From NCBI RefSeq assembly GCF_000374045.1, contig NZ_KB893386.1, positions 1 through 64,000 on the forward strand: a stretch of 64,000 nt of DNA, in the 5' to 3' direction. Every line of letters begins with the position of its first letter. Within the stretch, counting starts at the first letter, position 1. Both the position numbers and the translations under genes were made by a program. Below the pieces are notes generated by a model. That model worked only from the letters and a program-made list of their open reading frames with translations. It was not told the DNA's origin and searched no databases. This document shows positions 1 to 7,866 of the stretch, in pieces. Source of the stretch: Segetibacter koreensis DSM 18137 (GTDB lineage Bacteria; Bacteroidota; Bacteroidia; Chitinophagales; Chitinophagaceae).

Positions 1-197
1 AATTTGCTATTTTCTTCTTCCAATTGCTTTAATCTGCGAAGTTCGCTAATGCCTAAGCCACCATATTTTTTCTTCCAGTTGTAGAAAGTAGCTTGCGTAA
101 TACCCATCTTTCTGCATACTTCTTCCACACTAACTCCAGTCTCTGATTGCTTAATGGCAAAAACAATTTGAGCTTCGGTAAACTTTGATTTTTTCAT
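1..197 (-). CDS. IS3-family transposase OrfA, N-terminal part (partial)
   Basis: About 65 codons are visible, starting at an ATG at 197 and running off the left edge. The protein begins MKKSKFTEAQIVFAIKQ and continues with GVSVEEVCRKMGI and ATFYNWKKKYGG, the classic helix-turn-helix of IS3-family OrfA (HTH_Tnp_1), followed by the leucine-rich start of a coiled coil (ELRRLKQLEEEN). In this family OrfA binds the element's ends and is fused by -1 frameshifting to the DDE catalytic OrfB. No stop or frameshift is seen in the visible part, so the copy may be intact. It lies just downstream of recA, in the same direction. Confidence 0.85.
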   Translation of the reverse strand, partial: MKKSKFTEAQIVFAIKQSETGVSVEEVCRKMGITQATFYNWKKKYGGLGISELRRLKQLEEENSK

Positions 198-279
198 GGT
201 AATTAATCTGCTCTTAAATCTATCAGTAATTACCCGATTTTTCTAATTTAGATTGGTCCAGTTGTATGGGAGGAGGTCA
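1..279 (-). mobile_element. End of an IS3-family insertion sequence (IS407-like), cut by the window edge
   Basis: The element reads leftward. Its orfA starts at 197, and the outer end carries the reverse-strand motif TGACCTCCTCCC (268-279), which resembles the TGACCT-type terminal inverted repeats of the IS407 group of IS3. The last four bases, GTCA on the + strand (276-279), are repeated at once (280-283). IS407-group elements usually make a 4-bp target duplication, so the boundary could lie at 279 or 283. The other end and orfB lie outside the window, so the inverted repeat and target duplication cannot be confirmed here. Confidence 0.6.
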
Positions 280-312
280 GTCAAAATGGCTTTGCATTCA
301 GCTTCAAAAAAT

Positions 313-1314
313 TTAAGCAACCTTAGCCTCAGCTATTTTGCCCCTTATCTTACCTTCCAGTTCTGCAGCAAGTTCAGGATTATCGGTTATTAATTGTTTT
401 ACTGTATCACGTCCCTGTCCAAGTTTATTGCCATCATAACTAAACCAGCTTCCGCTCTTTTGAATAATTCCGAGCTCTACACCCATATCTATTATTTCAC
501 CCATCTTGCTGATACCCTCCCCGAAAATGATATCAAACTCAGCGGCACGAAAAGGAGGCGCTACTTTATTTTTTACCACTTTTACTTTTACGTGATTACC
601 TACAGCCTCATCACCATCTTTAATCTGAGTCATTCTACGAATGTCTAAACGTACAGATGCATAAAATTTAAGCGCATTTCCACCAGTCGTGGTTTCAGGA
701 TTACCAAACATCACGCCTATTTTTTCACGCAACTGGTTTATAAAAATGCAAATAGTGTTTGTTTTATTAATGGTGGCAGTAAGTTTTCTCAAAGCCTGGC
801 TCATCAGCCTTGCCTGCAATCCCATTTTGCTATCACCCATTTCACCTTCCAATTCCCCTTTTGGCACCAGGGCTGCAACAGAGTCAATTACCACTACATC
901 TAATGCACCTGATAAAATTAGCCTGTCAGCTATCTCTAAAGCCTGCTCGCCATAGTCGGGTTGCGATATAAGGAGGTTATCTACGTCAACACCCAGCTTT
1001 TGTGCATAAGAACTATCAAAAGCATGTTCTGCATCTATAATGGCACACATACCGCCTTTTTTTTGCGCTTCAGCAATTACGTGTATTGCTATCGTAGTCT
1101 TACCACTACTTTCCGGACCATAAATTTCAACTATTCTGCCTTTAGGCAAGCCTCCAATTCCCAGTGCCACATCTAAACCTATTGACCCGGTCGATATGAC
1201 TTCCTGTTCATCATTTGCCCTTTCATTCATCATCATCACGCTTCCCTTACCAAAATCTTTATCTATTTTGTCCATTGTAAGCTTTAGCGCTTTCAACTTC
1301 TCAATATTGCTCAT
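313..1314 (-). CDS. recA: Recombinase RecA
   Basis: RecA forms filaments on single-stranded DNA, drives homologous strand exchange and stimulates LexA-type self-cleavage. The 333-residue protein is near the usual length. Walker A GPESSGKT is at about residues 66-73. The Walker B region [10 protein letters not shown] and the DNA-binding L1/L2 region ([31 protein letters not shown]) are intact. The C-terminus is short and ends in KVA, without the strongly acidic tail seen in many proteobacterial RecA proteins. The start is the ATG at 1314, about 34 bases downstream of a TAnnTTTG box. An IS3-family end lies about 30 bases past the stop, so the native terminator may have been separated from the gene. 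Confidence 0.98.
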   Translation of the reverse strand: MSNIEKLKALKLTMDKIDKDFGKGSVMMMNERANDEQEVISTGSIGLDVALGIGGLPKGRIVEIYGPESSGKTTIAIHVIAEAQKKGGMCAIIDAEHAFDSSYAQKLGVDVDNLLISQPDYGEQALEIADRLILSGALDVVVIDSVAALVPKGELEGEMGDSKMGLQARLMSQALRKLTATINKTNTICIFINQLREKIGVMFGNPETTTGGNALKFYASVRLDIRRMTQIKDGDEAVGNHVKVKVVKNKVAPPFRAAEFDIIFGEGISKMGEIIDMGVELGIIQKSGSWFSYDGNKLGQGRDTVKQLITDNPELAAELEGKIRGKIAEAKVA

Positions 1315-1347
1315 GCAAGTTTATTTTTGTCAAAATTATTGAATAGG

Positions 1348-1355
1348 CAAAGGTA
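1348..1355 (-). promoter_or_regulatory. Bacteroidota -7 box for recA
   Basis: The minus strand reads TACCTTTGC, a full match to the Bacteroidota -7 consensus TAnnTTTG, and would give a leader of about 26 bases before the recA ATG. No clear TTG (-33) lies at the usual distance. A second, closer match (TAATTTTG, 1331-1338) is also present, so which one is used is uncertain. No LexA-like operator was recognised. Confidence 0.45.
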
Positions 1356-1556
1356 TAATAATTAAGTTATTAACACTAATAATTTTAGTATTAATAACTA
1401 ATATTTTTCGTTGTGAAGCTTTTTTTGAACCAGCGGGTTTTGTAGAAAAATGTAAACATGTAATCTTTATATGAGCAGAAGATGTATTAAAGGCTATGGC
1501 AAAACTATTGCAGATACTGAATATTGCATAATTGAAAAAAGATAAACCTATTTTTT

Positions 1557-1838
1557 ATGAAAAGACTAATGCTGCTAACGGTAATATTATATGCTACTTC
1601 GTGCTCCAATCCTGAAGATAAAGCAACAGGCAATTCTGATTCAACAAGATTTAATTCAAATGAAAACAAAGTTTTAAATTCCCGGCCAGGTCCTACTGAC
1701 CCAGGCAGTCAAAGTGAGGCAGAAAAACCTGATACTTCGGCCAGCCCTGCGACATCTAAAGAAAATTCCAATTCATCAACACAAGGAACCAACAGAAGTT
1801 ACGGAGCAGGTCAGGATACTAGTAAACAAAAGAAATAA
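1557..1838 (+). CDS. Small low-complexity lipoprotein, unknown function
   Basis: The 93-residue protein starts with a short lipoprotein signal peptide (MKRLMLLTVILYATSC) whose lipobox cysteine is residue 16. The rest is hydrophilic and rich in Ser, Asn, Thr, Gly and charged residues, with no aromatic core, and is likely disordered after export. I recognise no family. It stands alone, divergent from recA and convergent with the Nei-like glycosylase, with a strong hairpin after its stop. A small cell-envelope anchor or spacer lipoprotein is possible, but this is only inference. The clear signal peptide and lipobox support a real gene. Confidence 0.7.
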   Translation: MKRLMLLTVILYATSCSNPEDKATGNSDSTRFNSNENKVLNSRPGPTDPGSQSEAEKPDTSASPATSKENSNSSTQGTNRSYGAGQDTSKQKK

Positions 1839-1849
1839 ACATTATTATA

Positions 1850-1899
1850 AAGTGATTACAAAAATATCTACGCAAGTGGTAGTCTTTTTGTAGTCACTT
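1850..1899. terminator. Hairpin between convergent genes, probable bidirectional terminator
   Basis: AAGTGATTACAAAAA (1850-1864) pairs with TTTTTGTAGTCACTT (1885-1899): 15 pairs with one G-U wobble. The loop can form a further CTAC/GTAG stem. It lies between the stops of the lipoprotein (1838) and the glycosylase (1980), as expected for shared termination. The downstream U-tract is weak on both strands. Confidence 0.55.
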
Positions 1900-1979
1900 A
1901 ACCTACTTTTAATTTATATATTAAAAATAGTTTTTTAACTATACCATCCTTTTATAATTTTAATAAAGTGGCAAAAATG

Positions 1980-2717
1980 CTAAATTCTTTTATATAACAC
2001 CTGACAGTTATTGCAAAAGAAAGTTCTTCTTTTAGTGGTGCCAGCATATTTTTTAATTAACGGGATGTTGCACCTGGGACAAATCTTTTTAGTATGAGCA
2101 AGCCAATGCTTCTTTAAAACATAGTTTTTTTTCCACTCGAAAAAATCGAAACTGTAGATTCGGGCGTCCTTAATCATTTCTTCCAGCACTTCTTCAGGCA
2201 AAGCGCCGGCATCACTTTCAGGATGAACTCTTATTCTAAATAAAACTTCATTTTTTATAATATTTCCCACACCTGAAAAAATACGCTTATCCAGCAATGC
2301 ATCACAAACCAACGTGTCCGGTTGTTGCTTTAGTTTATGTTTCGCCTTTTCTGCATCCCACAATTCGCTCATAACATCGCTGCTCCAATCATACACTTCA
2401 TCTAAATTTTCGGTAATAAATTGAACAGAGCATGTATAAAAATTAATTTGTCCTTCTTGAAATTGAAGAGATAACCTGGGTTTTGTTTCTTTTTGTTCGT
2501 TTATACGATATGAGCCGAACAACATAAAATGTATACGAACGGTAAAATTGGTAAGGCAGATCAAAAAATGCTTTCCCCAGCTTTTAAAATCAGTTATTGT
2601 TTGTCCTGCTATTTCCTGAATGTCAAGTGTGCTGTTTCCTTCAACTTTAACTATCTCTTTTCCTTTAAACCGCTGAACGAGTTCTTTTAAAATTACAATA
2701 GAAGGGCCTTCAGGCAT
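1980..2717 (-). CDS. Fpg/Nei-family DNA glycosylase (endonuclease VIII-like)
   Basis: A base-excision repair enzyme that removes oxidised bases and nicks the strand by beta/delta elimination. The N-terminus MPEGP provides the catalytic Pro (after Met removal) and Glu of the family. The central helix-two-turn-helix region contains LDKRIFSGVGNIIKNEVLFRIRVHPES. The C-terminus has a four-cysteine zinc finger (CPRC then CNNC, about residues 217-239). At 245 residues it is slightly shorter than E. coli Fpg or Nei (about 260-270). The MPEGPS start and general pattern fit Nei better than Fpg, but substrate preference cannot be told from sequence. It is single, with no operon partner. Confidence 0.88.
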   Translation of the reverse strand: MPEGPSIVILKELVQRFKGKEIVKVEGNSTLDIQEIAGQTITDFKSWGKHFLICLTNFTVRIHFMLFGSYRINEQKETKPRLSLQFQEGQINFYTCSVQFITENLDEVYDWSSDVMSELWDAEKAKHKLKQQPDTLVCDALLDKRIFSGVGNIIKNEVLFRIRVHPESDAGALPEEVLEEMIKDARIYSFDFFEWKKNYVLKKHWLAHTKKICPRCNIPLIKKYAGTTKRRTFFCNNCQVLYKRI

Positions 2718-2862
2718 TTACAATAGTTTTATGTTCTTTATTCAAAAGGCAGACCACTGGCGTCAATTTTGTTTTGAAAGTATAGTGCACAGATTTTTTA
2801 AAACTTATTCTAAAATAATACTCACATGGCTTTTTATAGACTAATTTCGAATTGGGCACTAA

Positions 2863-3840
2863 ATGTATCTAAAGCGTCGCAATTACTTAGCCCTGGTATT
2901 AATATTTAACTTGAAATTGGATTGCTGCATTTTTTCTTACACAGAACTCAGTTCGCCCAATGTCAGCCATATTTTTCAACTGCCGGATGAGAGAGACTTA
3001 TGTTACTGTCTATACGGTCCGGGAGATGGACAACCTGTTTTATATTTTCATGGAACTCCAAGTTCACGTTTAGAACCTTCCTTACCGGCGGCTTATGGTA
3101 TTGATATAGAAACTTTATTATTACAATATAAGGTACAGTTAATAGCTATAGACCGACCAGGAATGGGTTTGTCAACTTTCAATCCTTCAGGCGATTTTAT
3201 TTCTTTTGCCCAAGATGTAAACCTTTTATTACAGCATTTAAAAATAAAACAGTGCAAGGTTATGTGTTGGTCCGGGGGTGGGCCTTTTGCTTTAGCAATA
3301 GCTGATCAATTTAAAGAGATGATACAAGCAGTTTTTATCATTACAGCTTTTACGGTTAGCTTTTCATCAGATAGTGTTTTTAGCAAAATGCATCGAAACA
3401 AATTTTACTTTGGAGCTGCCAGGTATATTCCTTCTGTTAGCAGGATTCTTATGAACCTGGTTTCGCGTAAAAAACCTTCTAAACCTATTCCTCAAATAAT
3501 TTCAAAATTGCCTGCGGCAGATCATCAACTAATCACTAATGTTAAGACCCTTAGGCATGTTTCTGCAACAACCTTGCAAGAAGGCTGCAGGAACGGAAGC
3601 AAAGGAGCTGTGTATGAGGCACAATTATATTTTAAAGATTACGGCTATCATTTGAAAGACATTCAACAACCTGTCCATTTCTGGTGGGGCAATGAAGACA
3701 ATGTTGTAATAAGACTACATGCTGAAGCGGTGGAACAACAAGTGGCAAACCATACAATGCATTATAAACAAAATGAAGGCCACTTATCAATATATTTCCA
3801 TTATATAGAAGAAGTTTTGGAGACAATTAGCAAGTGCTGA
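2863..3840 (+). CDS. Alpha/beta hydrolase
   Basis: A 325-residue alpha/beta-hydrolase-fold protein. The oxyanion strand is YFHGTPSSRLEP, followed by IAIDRPGMGLS and the nucleophile elbow CWSGGGPFALA with the catalytic Ser. The C-terminal region QNEGHLSIYFHY carries the likely catalytic His, and WWGNEDNVV the likely acid. The first 30 or so residues are hydrophobic and basic, with two cysteines, and might be a poor signal or membrane segment, or the true start may lie further in. Homologues of this kind are annotated as generic hydrolases or proline-iminopeptidase-like proteins. The substrate is unknown. It is followed by the ZIP transporter after 153 bases. Confidence 0.85.
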   Translation: MYLKRRNYLALVLIFNLKLDCCIFSYTELSSPNVSHIFQLPDERDLCYCLYGPGDGQPVLYFHGTPSSRLEPSLPAAYGIDIETLLLQYKVQLIAIDRPGMGLSTFNPSGDFISFAQDVNLLLQHLKIKQCKVMCWSGGGPFALAIADQFKEMIQAVFIITAFTVSFSSDSVFSKMHRNKFYFGAARYIPSVSRILMNLVSRKKPSKPIPQIISKLPAADHQLITNVKTLRHVSATTLQEGCRNGSKGAVYEAQLYFKDYGYHLKDIQQPVHFWWGNEDNVVIRLHAEAVEQQVANHTMHYKQNEGHLSIYFHYIEEVLETISKC

Positions 3841-3993
3841 AGGTCAGTTTCTATAATATCGTTCGTAGCGGTCATTCCGGTATAAATATTAATTTCTCCA
3901 ACTAAAATTATCTTGTTTATTCTTTGCAATAATGCGACTCTTACCCATACTAAACATTGGAATAGTTTTTTCAGCTTAATATAAAAAGAAAAT

Positions 3994-4746
3994 ATGCCTC
4001 TTTGGTTACAGGCAGGTCTTTGGGGATTACTTTCCGGCTCTGCTTTAATTATAGGTGCAGGCGTTGGCTATTTTTCAAAAATTCCTCAACGGCTCATTGC
4101 TGGTATTATGGCTTTTGGAAGTGGCGTTCTCATCTCTGCCCTTTCATTTGACCTTATGGATGAGGCATATAAAGGTGGAGGGTTTGACTCTACCTCTATT
4201 GGTTTTATCGGTGGGGCTTTGATATATACCATTGCAAATATTATTATTTCGAAACGCGGTGGAAAACATAGAAAACGATCTGGAGGACAGCAGCCATCTG
4301 AAAGTGAACAAGAAGGAAGCGGAACTGCAATAGCTGTAGGAGCATTGCTTGACGGAATACCAGAATCAATAGTGATTGGGGTAAGTATGATAAAAGGCGG
4401 CACGGTGAGTATGGTAGCTGTTATTGCTATTTTTCTTTCTAATGTTCCCGAAGGTTTGTCTAGCGCTGCTGGCATGAAAAAAGCCAAAAGGTCTGTAAAA
4501 TATGTTTTTTTACTTTGGACAGCAATAGCAGTTATCTCCGGTATTTCCTCTTTATGTGGCTATGTCATCTTCGACGGATTTAGCAAAGATGTTATCGCCG
4601 CTACCACTGCCATCGCTGCCGGCGCTATACTTGCCATGCTTGCAGATACCATGATTCCTGAAGCTTTTGAAACAGCTCATAACTTTGCAGGACTTATAAC
4701 AGTAATAGGATTTTTATGCGCATTTATTCTTACCAAATTACCTTAG
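3994..4746 (+). CDS. ZIP-family divalent metal transporter
   Basis: The 250-residue integral membrane protein has about eight hydrophobic segments and a cytoplasmic loop rich in Lys, Arg, Gly, Ser and Glu (about residues 88-108), as in ZIP proteins. The hallmark metal-site segments are present: GALLDGIPESIVIG in TM4 and LSNVPEGLSSAAGM in TM5. ZIP proteins bring Zn2+, Fe2+ or Mn2+ into the cytoplasm across the inner membrane. The variable loop here has few histidines, so the metal cannot be predicted. It is a stand-alone gene between an alpha/beta hydrolase and proB, with no recognised Fur or Zur box. Confidence 0.88.
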   Translation: MPLWLQAGLWGLLSGSALIIGAGVGYFSKIPQRLIAGIMAFGSGVLISALSFDLMDEAYKGGGFDSTSIGFIGGALIYTIANIIISKRGGKHRKRSGGQQPSESEQEGSGTAIAVGALLDGIPESIVIGVSMIKGGTVSMVAVIAIFLSNVPEGLSSAAGMKKAKRSVKYVFLLWTAIAVISGISSLCGYVIFDGFSKDVIAATTAIAAGAILAMLADTMIPEAFETAHNFAGLITVIGFLCAFILTKLP

Positions 4747-4973
4747 TACGACAGCCGACTGATTTGTTTCTTGTAATTTTACTTGCTTAATTCTTATTCT
4801 ATTTTCATTATTATCTAACAACAGTAACCGGTTACCGATTTTCTTTATTCTTTCGCGATGCCATTTTTTTCTTCATGAAGATTTTTTTTCTCACTTTTAT
4901 CATCCTTAAAAAAAATCAAGATACAAAGTAGAAATACAGGCCGATGCAATTTCCATTTTTAATCAAAATATTT

Positions 4974-5000
4974 TTGCTTACAGGCCAGTAGTTAAATTTG
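4974..5000 (+). promoter_or_regulatory. Bacteroidota-type promoter for proB
   Basis: TTG (4974-4976), a 16-base spacer, then TAAATTTGC with the -7 box at 4993-5000. This matches the Bacteroidota sigma-A pattern (TTG, about 17-23 bases, TAnnTTTG), with a slightly short spacer. Transcription would start near 5007, giving a leader of only about 15 bases before the proB ATG at 5022. Confidence 0.6.
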
Positions 5001-5021
5001 CATTTTTACAAAACCTGATTC

Positions 5022-6056
5022 ATGCAAAAACCGGTATTAGTTATTAAGTTAGGAACTGCTGTTATTACCAGCGATGATGGCAAAATAGATGAAACTACTA
5101 TTAAAAAACTGGCAGAAGAAATTGCAGCGTTGGCTAAAACTCATAACATAGTATTGGTATCAAGCGGTGCGGTTGGAAGCGGGAAATCTTTTATTAAAAA
5201 CTACAAAGGAACCCTTATAGAGCGAAAAGCGGCTGCTGCTGTTGGCAACCCGATCCTCATTCAATTGTATCATAGATATTTCTCAGCCTATGATCTCACG
5301 GTTGCCCAGGCATTGTGCGAGCGGCATCATTTCTCTAACCGTTTTCAATTTTTACAACTGAAACAAACGTTCCATGAATTTTGGAACAATAATATCGTTC
5401 CTGTAGTAAACGAAAATGACCTTGTAAGTAACGTAGAGTTAAAATTTTCTGATAACGACGAATTGTCTACATTAATAGCCATAGGCTTTGATGCAGAAAC
5501 ACTTATTATCTGCACTTCTGTTGGCGGCTTTTTAGATTCAGATAAACGGATAATTCCTTTAGTTGAAAAAATTGACAACAAAATACTTGGTTACGTAAAC
5601 ACAGAAAAGAGCTCGGTTGGCCTTGGTGGCATGGTTTCAAAACTCACCTTTACAAGACTTGCTACTTCTCTTGGAATAAAGGTAGTTATGAGCGGACTGT
5701 CAGGTCAAAGCCCGCTGAGAGCTGCTTTAGCAGGAAAACAAGGAACCACATTTACACCTAAAAAGTCAAATTTAAAAGCGCGTCAAAAATGGCTTGCTAG
5801 CGGATCTATTACGATTGGCAGCTTACGGGTTGATAAAGGAGCCGAAAAGGCTTTGCTTAGCAGAAAAAGTTTACTTACTGTAGGCATACACGACGTAAAA
5901 GGTTCTTTTTCTGCAGGCGAAGTTGTGCAGCTCATAAATGAAGAAGAAAATATAATTGGGGTAGCAAAAGTAAAACTGGATGCTGTGGAAATGGCTGAAC
6001 AGCTATCAGCAAAAAATGCGTTGGCAGCCCATGCAGATGATATTGTAATATTTTAA
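5022..6056 (+). CDS. proB: Glutamate 5-kinase
   Basis: Catalyses the first step of proline synthesis, ATP-dependent phosphorylation of L-glutamate to gamma-glutamyl phosphate in the cytoplasm. The amino-acid-kinase domain begins VLVIKLGTAVIT, has the catalytic LVSSGAVGSGK segment (residues 45-55) and the substrate loop PVVNENDLVSN. After about residue 255 there is a PUA-like domain (GSLRVDKGAEKALLSRKSLLTVGI and KGSFSAGEVV). At 344 residues it is close to full length (E. coli about 367). Its usual partner proA is not adjacent. It is convergent with rlpA and has its own strong promoter. Confidence 0.95.
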   Translation: MQKPVLVIKLGTAVITSDDGKIDETTIKKLAEEIAALAKTHNIVLVSSGAVGSGKSFIKNYKGTLIERKAAAAVGNPILIQLYHRYFSAYDLTVAQALCERHHFSNRFQFLQLKQTFHEFWNNNIVPVVNENDLVSNVELKFSDNDELSTLIAIGFDAETLIICTSVGGFLDSDKRIIPLVEKIDNKILGYVNTEKSSVGLGGMVSKLTFTRLATSLGIKVVMSGLSGQSPLRAALAGKQGTTFTPKKSNLKARQKWLASGSITIGSLRVDKGAEKALLSRKSLLTVGIHDVKGSFSAGEVVQLINEEENIIGVAKVKLDAVEMAEQLSAKNALAAHADDIVIF

Positions 6057-6089
6057 AACTGTAAGAAACAGGCCTAAACGTGGTTATTA

Positions 6090-6455
6090 TTACCTTCCAG
6101 CATGTCCTTTATATCTTATCTCCACATCTGAAACGCCAGCATCAACCATACCTATTTTTTTAGCTGCTTTTTTACTCAGATCAATTATTCTTCCCTTCGC
6201 AAATGGTCCCCGGTCGTTTATCCGCACTTTCACTGTTCGGCCGTTTGATAAATTTTTTACAGTCACTTTTGTTCCAAACGGCAGCGTTCGGTGAGCAGCA
6301 GTTTTTTTTCTTTGCCTGAAAGTTTCTCCATTTGCTGTTTTCCGGCCTTGAAATTTATCAGCATAATAAGACGCGACCCCCGTTTCAGTTATTTTACGGG
6401 CACAGGAAGTAGTAAGGATAACAATAAATAAGAATATTATTAATCTTAAATTCAT
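6090..6455 (-). CDS. rlpA: RlpA-like septal ring lipoprotein / lytic transglycosylase
   Basis: A short (121-residue) lipoprotein: signal peptide with lipobox TTSC (Cys at about residue 18), then a double-psi beta-barrel with the RlpA signatures [31 protein letters not shown] and [19 protein letters not shown]. The Asp of NDRGPF is the conserved catalytic-type residue. RlpA proteins bind or cleave denuded peptidoglycan at the septum. Unlike E. coli RlpA, this one lacks a C-terminal SPOR domain, as is usual for the short Bacteroidota forms. It starts 28 bases after gcvT on the same strand and may be co-transcribed with it. Confidence 0.88.
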   Translation of the reverse strand: MNLRLIIFLFIVILTTSCARKITETGVASYYADKFQGRKTANGETFRQRKKTAAHRTLPFGTKVTVKNLSNGRTVKVRINDRGPFAKGRIIDLSKKAAKKIGMVDAGVSDVEIRYKGHAGR

Positions 6456-6483
6456 TTTTAAAATTTTTTACCTGGTTTACTCT

Positions 6484-7572
6484 TTATCGCACAAAAGGCA
6501 ATTTTACCACTTTAGCCTGCAGATTTTTTTCACGCACTTTAATATAAATGATTGAACCTATCGCCGAATAGTCTTTTGAAACATATCCTAAACCTATTGC
6601 CTTCCCCAAAGATGGAGATTGTGTTCCGCTGGTAACCTCTCCTATTTTATTTCCGTTTTCATCATCAATTTCATAACCGTGCCTGGATATTCCTTTATCA
6701 ATCATTTCAAAACCAATCAGCTTACGACTTACACCTTCTGCCTTTTGCCTTTCTAATATTTCTTTTGCCGTAAAATTTTTAGTGAACTTAGTGATCCATG
6801 CCAATCCTCCTTCTAAAGGAGTTGTTGTATCATCTATATCGTTTCCATAGAGGCAGTACCCCATTTCAAGCCGCAAAGTGTCTCTCGCACCAAGTCCTAT
6901 TGGTTTTAAACCTTGTGGCTTACCAATTTCAAATATCGCATTCCAGATTTTGTCTGCATTATCATCTTTATCTTCAAAATATATTTCAACCCCTCCGCTG
7001 CCAGTATAACCTGTTGCACTCACCAATACATTTTCAACACCGGCAAATGTTCCTTTTTCAAAGGTGTAGTATTTAAGGTTTATAATGTCTATTGGTGTAA
7101 GAGGCTGAAGTATTTTAGTAGCATTTGGTCCTTGAATTGCTAAAAGGCAAGTTTTTTCACTTATGTTGTGCATCTCGACATTATTGGTATTAAAACGGCT
7201 TATCCAGTTCCAGTCTTTATCTGTATTGGAAGCGTTTACTACAATCATATATGTTTTATTTTCCTCGATGCAGTAAACAATAATGTCATCCACAATTCCA
7301 CCGCTTTCATTAGGCATGCAACTATACTGGGCCTTACCCGATGTTAGCTTAGAGGCATCGTTCGTAGTTACCCTTTGTATCAATTCTAAGGCATTATCGC
7401 CTTTTAATATAAATTCACCCATGTGACTCACGTCAAAGAGGCCCGCATTGTTTCTTACAGCCGCATGTTCGTCATTAATACCTGTATAGCTAATCGGCAT
7501 ATCGTAGCCCGCAAATTCTGCCATTTTCGCCCCTAACGCCTTATGCTTCTCTGTAAAAGGAGTATTCTTCAT
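6484..7572 (-). CDS. gcvT: Aminomethyltransferase (glycine cleavage system T protein)
   Basis: T protein transfers the methylene group from aminomethylated H protein to tetrahydrofolate, releasing ammonia. The 362-residue length and the family segments fit: N-terminal [67 protein letters not shown] and the C-terminal [20 protein letters not shown]. The partners gcvH and gcvP are not in the window. The start at 7572 lies 17 bases after a minus-strand TATTTTTG box (7590-7597), so the leader would be very short. Confidence 0.96.
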   Translation of the reverse strand: MKNTPFTEKHKALGAKMAEFAGYDMPISYTGINDEHAAVRNNAGLFDVSHMGEFILKGDNALELIQRVTTNDASKLTSGKAQYSCMPNESGGIVDDIIVYCIEENKTYMIVVNASNTDKDWNWISRFNTNNVEMHNISEKTCLLAIQGPNATKILQPLTPIDIINLKYYTFEKGTFAGVENVLVSATGYTGSGGVEIYFEDKDDNADKIWNAIFEIGKPQGLKPIGLGARDTLRLEMGYCLYGNDIDDTTTPLEGGLAWITKFTKNFTAKEILERQKAEGVSRKLIGFEMIDKGISRHGYEIDDENGNKIGEVTSGTQSPSLGKAIGLGYVSKDYSAIGSIIYIKVREKNLQAKVVKLPFVR

Positions 7573-7768
7573 ACATGAAATTTAAGCGGCAAAAATAGGA
7601 GAAAGCTTTTGCATTGGCGTGAGTTGAAATGCAGTAGCTTCCCATCACTCGTTAAAGAGCTTTATTAATGTCGAAACTGATTATTTTAATATCAATAAAA
7701 AGTCGTTCGGATCAAATAATTAAAATTTTTTCTGCCTCCACTTGTTTCACTGACAATGGCGGCACGGT

Positions 7769-7801
7769 AAAAACAAAAAGCCCCTCATAAATAGAGAGGC
7801 T
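7769..7801 (-). terminator. Rho-independent terminator after the pspC-like gene
   Basis: On the minus strand AGCCTCTC and GAGGGGCT form an 8-pair stem (one wobble) around a 7-base loop, followed by TTTTTGTTTTT. It lies 66 bases past the stop of the PspC-domain gene, a good fit for the end of the padR-pspC transcript. Confidence 0.75.
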
Positions 7802-7866
7802 TCTTTAAGAGGGGAGGCGCTACCCAATACATGCGGCGGCGCCTTTATTCCCAACTTCAACCAAGT

